The notes below the pieces were generated by a model. That model was not told the origin of the DNA and did no database searches. It worked only from the letters and a program-made list of their open reading frames with translations. Shown here one piece after another: positions 1 through 10,849 of a DNA stretch of 64,000 bases (positions are counted from its first letter, which is position 1; each line of letters starts with the position of its first letter). The position numbers and the translations under genes are program-made. This DNA is from Aspidapion aeneum. Its lineage: Eukaryota; Arthropoda; Insecta; Coleoptera; Brentidae. Where the stretch lies: positions 682,001 to 746,000 of the forward strand of contig OY755042.1 of assembly GCA_963576565.1 (NCBI GenBank), read 5' to 3'.

Positions 1-510
1 ATCCAGAAGTCGGGATATAAACAAATCTTAAAGTAAATGCCATCTTCACAGCTGTTTTCGAATCGCCCTTACTCAAATAACCAATTTTTGCTTGTATTTA
101 TTTTTTTAGCTTTACACTTTTAAAACTTACCATTTTTAAAATAGCTAGGAATACAAACATGTTGCATTTGTATTACTCTGTGTAAGTATGTATTAAAAAA
201 TATAACAATAAATTAAAATCACTATTATTTGTATTTTTTTAACCAAACATTCAAACGGAATGAATACAGACGGAAGCCAAATTTGTCATGATTGAATTTA
301 AGCCAGGAATGTGAATAAATTATATGTGTTAAACGACGCGCCACGAAATCCGGTCAATAACCTCGGCCGGTATTGGAATTCTTATCCAAGCTCTTCTGAA
401 AACGGCAGCGGCCATTTATTAAGTCCCCGACTGTACCTTGATTTTTCGCTTATTTAAGGAATATTCTATTAGATCACCTAAAGTGCTTTGGTGAGTTTTG
501 TTAAATTTTA

Positions 511-703
511 CTAAAGTAGCCCCTTTATAGACTTGCTCATGAGCCGCCACTGTTCAGGTAAGAAACTACTTACATTTTTTATGCAATCCATAACGGCATC
601 ATTGTCTTTACATGCGATGATTTTTTGTTTTAAAGTAGTTAACAATGACACAACCACAAAAATCAGTATTTTGTATGATCCGGCCAAAAATTTGTCCCAA
701 ATC
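511..703 (-). CDS. TBC1D7: TBC1D7 exon 4 (last)
   Basis: Starts after a TTTTTTTAG acceptor and reads [18 protein letters not shown], the most conserved C-terminal TBC1D7 block, then ends SKSIKGLL and TAG at 511-513. The minisatellite beginning about 70 bp away is in the intron on the acceptor side; the open frame running into it is not coding. Confidence 0.9.
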
Positions 704-3700
704 CTAAAAAAACACAAGTCCTCAAAATAAGGTAAAATCGAGGGGTCATCAGCTTTCAACAGTACTGTACAAATTTCACAACAGGACCCGACAGTACCAC
801 GACAGGACCCAACAGTACTCGACAGTACACGACAGTACTCAACAGGACCCAACAGTACACGACAGTACCCAACAGTACTCAACAGTACACGACAGGACCC
901 AACAGTACTCGACAGTACACGACAGTACCCAACAGTACTCAACAGTACTCGACAGTACTCAACAGGACCCAACAGTACTCGACAGTACTCGACTCTACCA
1001 TGGGCGCACCCAGGGGGGCCCCGGGGCCCGGGCCCCCCCAAGCCTTAGATTTTTTAATATATTTTCTACATATTTGATGATAAAACATGAAAAATACCTT
1101 AAAATTTGACATCAGGAGGCTTCGGGCCCCCCCCCCAACCCCAAGCAGTGGCGTAGTTGCGAAAAGACATGATGACCTTTTTTTTTGTTTTTTTTTTTTG
1201 GTCGCAAGTTTTTTGAGGGCGCGCTTTGTAGCTGTCGGGCCCCCCCCAAGACACATTCCTGGGTGCGCCACTGACACTACACGACAGGACCCAACAGTAC
1301 ACGACAGTACTCAACAGGACCCAACAGTACTCAACAGTACACGACAGGACCCAACAGTACACGACAGTACTCAACAGTACTCGACAGGACCCAAAAGTAC
1401 TCGACAGTACCCAACAGTACATGACAAGACCCAAGTCCTGTTGGACGCTGTACAAAATTTTAGGGTGCCGATGACCCCTCGGGTAAAATAGACTTAATAA
1501 AAGAAATAATAAAGATCAAAACTACTACCATAACAAAAAATTATAAAACAACATTATATCACTGCATAAATATAAGAATTAAAGTTTATCCAATTTTGTG
1601 TTTTTCCCCGTTTCGTTCTTTAAGTACATTGCCCCTCTCACTGAGTTCCTATATTATTTTTATACAGTGTTGCCAACTGTGAAGCTGCCCCAGGGTTTCG
1701 TGAAAACCGAGCGAATATTTTTCTAAGTTACCCCGGGTGCAGTTACAAAATCTTTACCATCTTTTTAGCGTAAGCGTTTTCGCGTATATTGCTTTGTTTA
1801 CAACCGTTTTATATTGATAAAAATTAAACACTTTCTTTAAAGCAGGTTATTATATATTGGTAAATAAAATATAGTACATATTCCAAAGTATTGCATGTCG
1901 TTATTTTGATTCAAGTCACACAAAAGTTAAAACTATAACATTAAATTCATATTTTTCAATAAACTCTTTTTGACCAAAGTCTATCAGTTAACATATTAGC
2001 AAAACGCTCTTGTGAGCAAAAGTTTGTATGGTAAAACAAAATGATTCAAAGTCAATTTTCATAGTCTACGAATTTTAAGCAACAACCGATAGATTAAAGT
2101 TCAAAATAAATCTCTCACCATAATTACAGCCAGAATGCCACCACTAATATTTAACACTACTTTTTTTTTGTTTTGTGGCATTACAGTTACCTTTGGCACA
2201 TTTAGTCACTTTTATTATTTATTTACTTATTTTCACTTTTTGGTTTGGATTCAAAAATCATAACTTATTACGAATGATATTAAGTTTTTGACTGATTTGA
2301 ACTGATCCCCTTTTGCGATCCCGATCGCGCTTTTATAACAAGTCTTAAAGTGGGGAACAACATCGTGCTTTCCTGTCTCGTGATGTTTTTCACCATTTAA
2401 GGTCATACAAATATCAAAGTTTGGCCTAGTGGGATTAACCTCGAGGTCTGTCCGCTTTTATTTTTAGCAATGCGCAAAGCCATGCAAACATTACCTTGTT
2501 TGGCTGTCCTAATTAAAATTAGGTAGCGTTGGCGCCGTTTTTGTCTCGAGGCTTTAGAACCTTGATTTGGCGGATATTTCATCATCGAACAGAGTTGATA
2601 AAAAGGCTAGGATCTATTCGTTTATTATTTAATTTAAGCTCAGAGTCTCCACAAGTAAGGTGTTGTTAAGTATTAGTCAGTGGTTAAAGTCAAAGTTAAG
2701 TGATGTGATGGGTTGTATACAATAACGTGAGTTACTTTAATTTAATATCGTACAATAGTGAGTGTAAAAAATAAATGAATTTTCTTTACGGTTCAACCTC
2801 TAACTGAGTAAAATTATTAAGCTGTTAGCTGACCCCTACACAACTATTGGAAAGCAAAAATCCGTAGCATGAACGCGAAAAATCTGTAGAAATCCGTAGG
2901 TTCAAAGAAGACTAAAAACAAAAAAAGGTGCTTTTTTTACAAATAAAATGTTTATATTGGTTTGATTTTTTTCTTTTTTTGACAGTGACAGGAGTGCACA
3001 ACTTTTTTGGTTCGGAATTGCACGAGAACGGCACGGTACCTATCTACTGCTCCGTTCCAACGGATCCAAATAAACTTTTTTGCAGTGCCGCCAATTTTTT
3101 AAACGGATAAACCGTTATAATTAGAAGAAATAATAAGTACGTACTTTTTTATTTAGTTAAGGTACAGTCGGGGACTTTTTAAATTGCCGTTCTATTTTTT
3201 TTCTGTCAAAATTAATCAATTAAAGAAAAAAAAAAATATTTTTAAATATTTATGTATACAGACAGAGGTAAGGTTTTCAATTTTTTTGTTTTGGTTCAAA
3301 CTACTTTTCTGAATTTCAAATAGGAATTTTTTTTATTTTCCAGGGCGGCAATTTAAAAAGTCCCCGACTGTACATACAAACACTAATATTTTCTAGTACA
3401 ACATACATAACGTAAAACATAGTTTAATATTCGTGGCGCGAAGCGTTGTTTGACTCCCCATCAAACAACGCGCGAAGTAATACAATTCGTTCTAAATAAT
3501 GTTGCAACGACCGTCCACTAGATGTCTAGAAAAATAAGGTCACTGATCCAAGCAAAACCTTTTTACAAAATGATTAAAATGTAGGAAAAAAAGTTAGGCA
3601 CAATTTGTGCCTGGCACTATTGCAATAGGTCCCTACTTGGTCCCTACTGAGGAGTGATAAGGAGAAATGAGGCGCGGCCGCCGTTGTGTTTCGATGTTTA

Positions 3701-6700
3701 TCGTTTTTTAGTAAAATTGCCAAAAATCTGTAAATTTGGATCTAAAATCGGATATCGAAAATCGAAATCCAAAATCCGTAGATCTACAGATAAATCCGTA
3801 GGGTTGGCAACACTCTTTTTATAAAACTTACTTTTCCAAGTGTCTATCATTGATCACTCCAGCAAAACAGCACTCAAACCACGTGGCAATTGGCAGTGAG
3901 TCCAGCATATCATATGCTAGCAAATGGTTATAGAATTGAGGATCTTCCTTTTCTAGAAGACATAATGTGGTATCTATTAACCTGTAAGATTAAATTTTAA
4001 ACTGTGTGCCTATTAAAAACATTTTTTTTAAATAGACAAAGGTTTTTTGTTTTGTGATAAGGGCAAGTACCGACTTTTGGGTATTGTCTTTAACTTAGTT
4101 GTTTGATTTTTTTTCTAAAACTTACAAGAACTAAGTTATTCTTAAAAAACACTGATTCTAGTTTTATCATATTGTCTTTCAGTCTTAAAAAGTTCAGCTC
4201 TCTAGCGTTTCTGGAAGTGGGCAGTGTTACTTTTACATAACTTTACATTTATAGGGGAAGGAAGTAAATTAGAATTTTGGGGTGTTTTAATTTTTTTCTA
4301 TAACTTTATCATAATTACCATCGGTCTTCCAAAGCTCAGCTCTCTAGCATGTCTGGAAGTAGGCAATGTTACTTTTACTTAACTTTACATTTATAGGGGA
4401 GCGAAGTAAATTATAATTTTGGGGTGTTTTAATTTTTTCTTATAGTTTTCTCATAGTTCCTATCAGTCTACCAAAGCTCAACTCTCTAGCATTTCTGGAA
4501 GTGAGCAATGCTACTTTAACATAACTTTAAATGTATAGGGGAGGGGAGTAAATTAAAATTTTGGGGTTTTTTGATTTTTTCCAGGGGTTTGGTCATAATT
4601 TCTATCAGTCTGCCAAATTTCAGCTTTGTAGCATGTCTGGAAGTACAGTAGAATATTGATGATCTATACATGAGTGAGTCAGTGAGTGAATGGCAATTTC
4701 GACGTTTTTTGAAATTTCGTAACTACTTTACTACTTTATGGAATTCCATGAAACTTGAAGGGGTTGTTAACTCCATGGAAATCTACGACTGTGCAAAGTT
4801 TGAGATTCGTAGCTCATTTCGAAGTAAAGTTTTAGGTAGGTCAAATATCGGCTGAAATGTTTCCAGAAAAGATGGTTACGGCGCGCGAACTTGGCGAGGC
4901 ACTGCCGTACCCTTAGATTTGTAATCGAAGTTCATATGTCCACGTATTTAAATTTGCACAGTTAATTATATAATCGACGGTATTTATTTCCATTTTGAAA
5001 ATAAACAAAAACAAACAATGCACACGCGACCGCAAGGCTTTTAACTACTGACCTACCCCAAATCAAAACAAACTTATATGTCTTCACTAAGAATAGAACC
5101 GGGAACACGTAGGAAGGGCAACGAACCACACCAAATCAATTAAAAATACTGTTTGTTGGCTAATTTTGGAAGGCCACTGGCATCCGTGTTGTCTTTAAAA
5201 ATGTCTACATTGATTCCCATATGCCAAGCATGCGTGCAGGCATAAAACTCCGCCAGCGAACACGATTAGAAAGACAGCTTGAGAGATCTATTTTACAGAC
5301 AAGAATTACAGAAGAAAATAATTATATAAACAACAACTGAAATTAAAGAAAGAAAAATAAGAAAAAAATTTTCTGCTTCGGTCGGGGATCGAACCCGGGA
5401 TCTCTTACTATCTAGGCAAACATTCTAACCACTGAACTACCGAAGCCATACATACATTTTCGGAAAACTTCCATCTATGCAGGTGTGCGGTGTCTCAATA
5501 TAAGAACGAGAAATTCTCAGGGTATATTAACTCGACCAAGTCATCCAACTGATCTCTCTAAATTCTTCTTTCCCACTGTCAAAGGTATGATAACTCAAAT
5601 TATGTTGTTTGAAACTCGTAGATAATGATTGTGTAGAAATAAAATTTCGGACTTCCATTGTCTTTATTTATTCATCTCTTTCGCCAGTGGTAGCAAACAT
5701 CTACATGGAGTGGTTCGAGGGCCATGCGATCAACACAGCAAGAGTCAAACCAAAACTATGGCTACGATACATGGATGACACATTTATTATATGGCCGGAA
5801 AATGATGACGAACTACAAAATTTTCTACACCATTTAAACGGTATTCGACCAACAATCAAGTGCACCATGGAAATTGAAAAAGATTCGGCCTTACCTTTTT
5901 TGGATGTTCTTGTCAAACGATTAGACAGAAACATTCAAACCACTGTATATAGGAAACCTACACACACGGGACAGTACCTAAATTTTAAGTCTAATCATTC
6001 TGTTGCAACAAAACAAGGAGTTATAAGAAGTTTGTATTTAAGAGCCGTAAATATTTGTAGTAATAATGAAGAATTACCAACAGAAATTAACAACATTAAA
6101 AGGGACTTACAACAGAATGGTTATTCCGAGAAATTAATAAACTCAACGATATTTAAAATTAAAAACAAACTAAATGTACCAAATTCTCAAAATAATAATC
6201 CGTTAGGTGTTATTAACATTCCATATGTTCAAGGGATTTCAGAAAACATAAGACGAATAGCTAAACACTATAATATAAAAACAGTATTTTCTTCGGGAAA
6301 TACGATAAGAAGTTTTGTAACTAAAACAAAACCAGACAATCCCTCAAATAATAAGGAATGTATTTACCAAATCCCGTGTGAGTGTGGTAAATCATATGTA
6401 GGTGAAACGAAACGCCCTCTTCAGGTTAGAGTAAATGAACATCTAAAAAGTACCCAATTAGGGGATATTGAAAAATCCGGTTTAACAGATCATGCTTGGT
6501 CAAATGATCACAGGATTCAGTGGTCAGAAGCTAAAGTTTTACATAAGGAGTCGCATTGGCGAAAACGAAAGTTTATTGAAGCTGCGTTTATAATGCAGAA
6601 TAAAGAAGTTTTCAGTCAACCAAGCACGGACATACCAAACATATGGAAACCACTCCTTAAGGAAAACAGGCGTCTTAGGATTAAAAAAGGGAGCGAGCCG

Positions 6701-9700
6701 TCACACCTGACTGCACACCAAGTAGTATAAGTAGTAGCCTAGAGACTAGATTGTTTAGTTCACACTTGATAACGGTTAGAGATACTTACTAACCGAAACG
6801 TCGTGTTTTAAAATAAATAAAGACAATGGAAGTCCGAAATTTTATTTCAACTCAAATTATGTTGTTTATAGTTTTAGGTCCTTTTGGTATTTGATAAAAT
6901 AATTATAGTTGTTAAGATTTTGCAATGTTATTGCTTCTGTAAATAATTAGTTAGTTTTGAATAGCCCTTATAATTTAATATTTTGGTTTGTTATTTTGGG
7001 AATTAAGCCTTACACACCCTTGTGAGGCATTTTTAGAGATATATTTTGTTTATTTTTATAATTATTAATAGTTTTCATAAAACGCGCGCTTTTGAGTCAG
7101 CAATGAGAGTTTTGACAACTCTGGCGGCTAATCGACGCGCTTCGATATTGTCAGGAATGTAAATTTCCCCTGACTGTGCCACTGTACGAAACCATCTTGG
7201 AAAAGCGACAAACACAATTATGGTTCTGTTGAGATAAGAAAGTGGTTCCGCCTCCCTCCAAAATGGAAAACATTTGGTTGCCGCCTACCACACAGCAGAT
7301 GGTTAATGCGAGAAAAACTATTGAAAAGTCTAGAGTGGGAGTTGTAATGGTTAAGCGTGGGGATACAGCAAGTAGCGAGAGGGTTTTCCCTTTAAAGTGA
7401 TTGGACATGGAAATACTGTGAGATAAGAAAATGTTGTCTATAAAATGTATTTTATCTCTGTTTTTGTTTAGGTTATCTTGTTTAGCTTATTGGCTAGAAT
7501 GTAAAATATTTAGGATTATCAGCAACGCCACTGACTTGATTCCTCCAAGCTCTTCAAAGAGGGGATAATGGATTATTTAGGTCCAACCTACCGTTTATAA
7601 AAACCCAAACTTGGAGGAGACAAGTCGGTAGTCACATTCTAAGTTTTGTTGAACTTAAACTTAAACCTCTAAAAGTAATTGTCAGTATAGAAACATAAGA
7701 TTTTTATATTTAAATAATATTTTGCAGTTTGTTATTATGGTAAGTTAAAGTTTTTATTTTAATATTTTGGGTCATGTTTGTTTTATAGGTCATAAGAAAA
7801 GTCTTGTAACAATTTGTAAATTGCAACAGTTTTATTTTATATTCATTAAAGTTTATAACGTTTTTAAAACTGTTTTATATTTATTTTATACACACAAGAG
7901 ATCCATTACGGTACCCTCGTTTAAGGGCTCGATTTAAAATAAAATCGTACCCGACAATATACGCATGGACATGCGCAAGAGACTCTTTTGAACCGACACA
8001 TTCAATCACGAGTCCGCGTGGCAACAGATTCGCGCATGCATCGCTACTTAATTAATTTGAATAATATTACGCTCATTTTAATGCTATAATTACAATTTAT
8101 AGCCCTCAAAACCATATTCGCCTTACTGAAGAACCGCTTTATTATTAAGAGCTTTGTTGTGTTGATGGAGAACTGCTAAACGATGGCCATCCAAGAAGAC
8201 TACATGGGCAATCAAGGGTAAGTCGCTGTTGAATAATTTCTCATTGCTGCGTTTTTAGAGATAGCAATTTTAAGGGAGTTTTAAACACATATATTTTTTT
8301 TATGTATCTTATTGCTTCATTACAGTCCATCTTTTCTTTAACCCAATTTGAATTATCGAAGGTATAAATTGAGTAAAACTCAAACAATAGTAGTAGAGGT
8401 AAAATGCCACAAACCTGCTTTTTTCTGGCTGAAATTTCTGTACGACATCGTAAACTCTTCTCGATATCCAAAACATGTCGGTATCGTCATCAGTTATCCG
8501 CATGTGGACGATGCTCTTAGCAATGTCACCAAAAGCACTTTTCTTATAAGAATTGTGGTGGTTAAAATATAATCGACCATTTGCAAGAAGCCACATTTTT
8601 AAGAAAACAATGTGTTTAGGAGAGCTGCCAGCAATTTCTTTCAACGCTAACAAACCGCGCCGAAGATCATCACACTCTTGTTTACGGTGTCGCATCACTT
8701 CTTTGTGGATATTTGTTTGTACTGGAATAATGCCTAAAAATATAATTATAACAAAAACATTTAATCATAACAAAAACATTTTATGTAAAAAAAAGCCAAG
8801 TACGCGAAAATGACATTCTGTAAAAAGAATTGAGATAAAAGTAAAGCCAAGTTCTACAATACAAATTTCAAAATGAAAGGTTCTTACTAGTTTGCAAATG
8901 TTTTTTTAAACTTTGCTATTACAGCCAAACTTCTTTATGTTCAATTTAGCACTGTGCCTAAAAGTCATTTACATCTGTAATAGCCAAGTTTAGAAAAATA
9001 TTTCCAAACTAGTAATAACCTTTCATTTTGAAATTTGTATTGGAGAACTTGGCTTTACTTTTATCTCAGTTCTTTTTACGGAATGTCATTTTCACATACT
9101 TGGCTTTTTTTTAGATGAAATGTTTTTGTTATGATTTCACTTCTTTTTTAAAGGAATTGGATAATATTTAATTTTTAAAGTAGTAAAATATGCGGAATAT
9201 TGTTCAAAACTTTTGCAATGCCTTACTTAAATTTTTGAGGTTTTTAAATTTTTTTCCATGGTTTTATCGTAGTTCCTATCAGCCTTCCAAAGCTCAGCTT
9301 TCTAGCATTTCTGAAAGTGCACAATGTTAATTTTACATAAGTTTACATGTATAGGGGAGGAAAATAAATTAAAATTGTTATGTTTTTAAATTTTTATTGA
9401 ACACCCTCATTTTTATTCATAAAATAAAATTGGGCCTTGTGCCACAATATTTAACTCATAGAATAACATATAATTTTAGCATTCACACATACAATGCAAG
9501 ATCTAGAAACAGTTTTTATATACCCAAGGTAAATATAAATAAGAGGTTACTGTGGAGTGTAACATAATTTTTAAACCTGTTTTAGTCTGTAACACTAGTT
9601 TTGTTGTTTAATTTGTTTTATTTATTATTTGTTTTTTTAATCATTTTAACATTGATTGTTTTAGTCATAGTCATTAAAAATTTGACTGTTTAGCAAGGTA

Positions 9701-10459
9701 GAAAGTTATTTTGTTTAATAGTGCAATACAAATATTTATATAAGTGTGTCTCCAGATGGAGTTGACAAGAGGAAAAAATCCTTTATATTTGAATTTACGA
9801 AAAAAACTCCCTCTTTATAAAAAATTCTGCTTGTTGTTAAATTAAGATTACCATAATAAAATCTTTGTTTAGATGTACAGGGTGTTATCAAATTAAGAAA
9901 CAAAGTAATAAGAGGAGAAAAATCTTTATTCTTAATTTTATGAAAAACATACACTCATTGTAAAGGCAAGTTTTATAGGAAGCAATGCCTAACATTAACA
10001 TTCTATTTATTGATTATTATTTTTGATGTTTTCCTTGGTTTTTCATTAGCGGCTCTGTTTCATTTTAAATATGTTGTTTTACACAGTTATTTAGAAATAA
10101 AAATTTATGCTGCAAACTATCTTGAAACTCTATTATTATTAAATAGATCTTTAGACTGTGTTAAAACCACATTTATAAAATAAAAACAAGCTGCAAATAA
10201 TAAAAAAAAAGCTTGGTTTCCAATTACTAAATTTAGCATTAACAACCTGATCAACACTTGTTATGTATGTCATACCCAGCATAACCTTCCACATATAGTT
10301 TCTATAACCAGCAGGTGTTGAAAACCTGAGACAGAACTGCTTTAACTTGCCCAGGTCCAAGGTTTTCTCTTTCAACAACATTTCCAATGACTTTTTCTCC
10401 TCCACACTCTTAAAACCGACCTTCTCATAATAAGCTGATCTGAAATTTCGCTCATCCAT
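511..10459 (-). CDS. TBC1D7: TBC1D7 orthologue (TSC complex subunit), 4 exons
   Basis: Exons 10459-10276, 8733-8415, 3981-3832 and 703-511 join with matching phases (1, 2, 2) into 281 residues, close to the roughly 293 of human TBC1D7. Signature segments appear in family order: [12 protein letters not shown] and [11 protein letters not shown], then [27 protein letters not shown] and [15 protein letters not shown]. Known of the family: TBC1D7 binds the TSC1 coiled coil, stabilises the TSC1-TSC2 complex on lysosomes and so restrains Rheb and mTORC1; its own Rab-GAP activity is weak because the TBC fold is degenerate. The start at 10459 (MDERNFRS) matches the family N-terminus; an in-frame ATG at 10516 would add 19 unconserved residues. 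A possible poly(A) signal on the minus strand lies at 415-420. The introns are full of repeats. Identity is strong; function is by homology. Confidence 0.9.
778..997. repeat. 10-bp minisatellite, part 1
   Basis: Head-to-tail copies of a 10-bp unit with variants such as GACAGTACAC, AACAGTACTC and AACAGGACCC. It lies in the last TBC1D7 intron, about 70 bp from the exon 4 acceptor. Confidence 0.95.
999..1273. mobile_element. GC-rich TIR element inserted in the minisatellite
   Basis: Ends are inverted: CATGGGCGCACCCAGG on the left and GGGTGCGCCACTG on the right. The body is G/C-run rich at both ends with an AT core. It separates the two halves of the minisatellite. Confidence 0.7.
1276..1432. 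repeat. 10-bp minisatellite, part 2
   Basis: Continuation of the array at 778-997 with the same unit and variants, cut off from it by the insertion at 999-1273. Confidence 0.95.
1433..3162. other. AT-rich intron, nothing recognised
   Basis: TBC1D7 intron sequence with only short chance ORFs. No domain or repeat family recognised by eye. Confidence 0.5.
3163..3372. mobile_element. Palindromic MITE, TACAGTCGGGGAC ends
   Basis: Inverted ends TACAGTCGGGGACTTTTT and its complement, extending into AAATTGCCG, bounded by TA as in Tc1/mariner-type elements. A similar end occurs at 407-438 just beyond the TBC1D7 stop codon and there contains the candidate poly(A) signal. Confidence 0.75.
3832..3981 (-). 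CDS. TBC1D7: TBC1D7 exon 3
   Basis: A 150-base exon between a CTTACAG acceptor and a GTAAGT donor, phase 2 at both sides. It encodes [13 protein letters not shown] and then [15 protein letters not shown], the block matching LPYDLWFKRCFAGCL in the human protein. Confidence 0.9.
4160..4650. repeat. 142-bp tandem repeat, about 3.5 units
   Basis: Successive blocks carry CAGCTCTCTAGC, TCTGGAAGT, TTACTTTTACATAACTTTAC and ATAGGGGA with a spacing of 142 bp. Related single units occur at 9245-9390 and at the right edge of the window. Confidence 0.85.
4651..5330. repeat. Dispersed repeat, also inverted at 18.8-19.0 kb
   Basis: The stretch with GAGTGAGTCAGTGAGTGAAT, the Met-Lys-Leu-type AACTTGAAGGGGTTGTTAAC and GAGATTCGTAGCTCATTTCG is found in reverse at about 18800-19020. 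No coding capacity recognised in either copy. Confidence 0.55.
5330..5600 (-). mobile_element. tRNA-derived SINE-like repeat
   Basis: Contains a full tRNA cloverleaf at 5386-5457 (minus) resembling tRNA-Gly, with box A TAGTTCAGTGG and box B GGTTCGATCCC, preceded by about 150 bp and followed by a pyrimidine-rich tail, all shared with the copy at 62545-62815. Dispersal with both flanks conserved argues for a mobile element over a tRNA gene. Confidence 0.65.
5611..6847 (+). mobile_element. Penelope-like element, 5' truncated
   Basis: Open frame 5609-6730 carries the reverse transcriptase end ([35 protein letters not shown]) and then a GIY-YIG endonuclease ([20 protein letters not shown] with R and E residues downstream). 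The upstream RT motifs are missing. The ends carry the same sequence, AAATTTCGGACTTCCATTG, in inverted orientation. The element is bracketed by a direct repeat AACTCAAATTATGTTGTTT (5592 and 6848), a likely target duplication. Probably inactive because the RT is incomplete. Confidence 0.9.
6867..7590. other. Intron of TBC1D7, nothing recognised
   Basis: AT-rich sequence with no ORF of recognisable family; a short minus ORF at 7151-7408 has no family features. Confidence 0.4.
7596..7745 (+). promoter_or_regulatory. Candidate promoter plus first exon ending ATG-GTAAGT
   Basis: TATAAAAA at 7596 is followed 34 bp later by an AGTCAC initiator-like site, a leader of about 107 bp, and an ATG at 7737 directly abutting a GTAAGT donor. 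This is the layout of genes whose first exon codes only Met. No matching downstream exon was found, so it may be a relic. Confidence 0.3.
8415..8733 (-). CDS. TBC1D7: TBC1D7 exon 2
   Basis: The acceptor TTTTTAG is followed by 319 bases open in the required frame, ending at a GTTTGT donor in phase 2. It encodes the central TBC helices, including [16 protein letters not shown] and [15 protein letters not shown]; the latter aligns with the CYWITRRF block of human TBC1D7. Only 30 bp of intron separate its acceptor from a palindromic MITE at 8766-9133. Confidence 0.88.
8766..9133. mobile_element. Palindromic MITE (CATAACAAAAACATTT ends), copy 1
   Basis: The 368-bp unit is nearly its own reverse complement: CATAACAAAAACATTT, GCCAAGTACGCGAAAATG and GCCAAGTTCT recur inverted toward the right end. 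Other copies: 63417-63780, a 171-bp deleted copy at 19022-19192, and rearranged fragments at 11905-12035 and 13300-13360. Confidence 0.9.
9134..9390. repeat. Shared tail beside the MITE
   Basis: The same sequence follows the MITE copy at 63417-63780 (63781 to the window edge). It contains one unit related to the 142-bp tandem repeat at 4160-4650. Left flanks of the two MITE copies differ, so this tail may belong to a composite repeat. Confidence 0.8.
9391..10275. other. TBC1D7 intron 1, nothing recognised
   Basis: AT-rich sequence without supported features between the repeat at 9390 and TBC1D7 exon 1. Confidence 0.4.
10276..10459 (-). CDS. TBC1D7: TBC1D7 exon 1 (coding part)
   Basis: Encodes residues 1-61 plus one base, from MDERNFRS through [10 protein letters not shown]. 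It ends at a GTATGA donor in phase 1, matching the next exon, which begins with two bases of a Gly codon. The open frame runs on upstream to 10516 and is read as 5' UTR. Confidence 0.88.
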
Positions 10460-10849
10460 AATAAAAGCCGAAATAAAAGCTTTTCTAATGTTATAGGTCC
10501 TTGCTTTTTCCTTCAAAAATTTAAAAGAAACTTGTTTTCAAAAAACTTTTAGGTTATTTTGATAAACAGCTGAGAGCTGCACAGAACACCAAAGGGGGGG
10601 AGAGCTGCACGGATCCACATAGGATTGATCTAGATCGTACACTGTAAGCACGTACACCCTAAATAAAATTTGTACGTCTGGCGTCCAGACACTTGGGACT
10701 AATAGCCACGCCCTTGCATAAACCCAGGGCTATCAAAATGGACGGGCCACGATCCTCCACTTTGTTGACGTCACATCCGGGGCTGATTTTTTTTTGATGG
10801 TAACGTTACGACACAGCTGATTGTCTTTAAAATTTTGAAGTTGGAATGA

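Noticed and set aside
511..1041. 176-codon minus ORF as one protein
   Set aside because: Only the part up to 703 is TBC1D7; the rest is intron and minisatellite translated as VEYCRVLL repeats.
8181..8222. Plus-strand ATG with [11 protein letters not shown] and a GTAAGT donor
   Set aside because: Too short, no continuation and no family; chance splice-like string.
8109..8244. Minus-strand open exon candidate ([15 protein letters not shown]...) between acceptor AACGCAG and donor GTAAGG
   Set aside because: It fits the phase of TBC1D7 exon 2, but the exon at 3981-3832 also fits and matches the family sequence, whereas this one does not.
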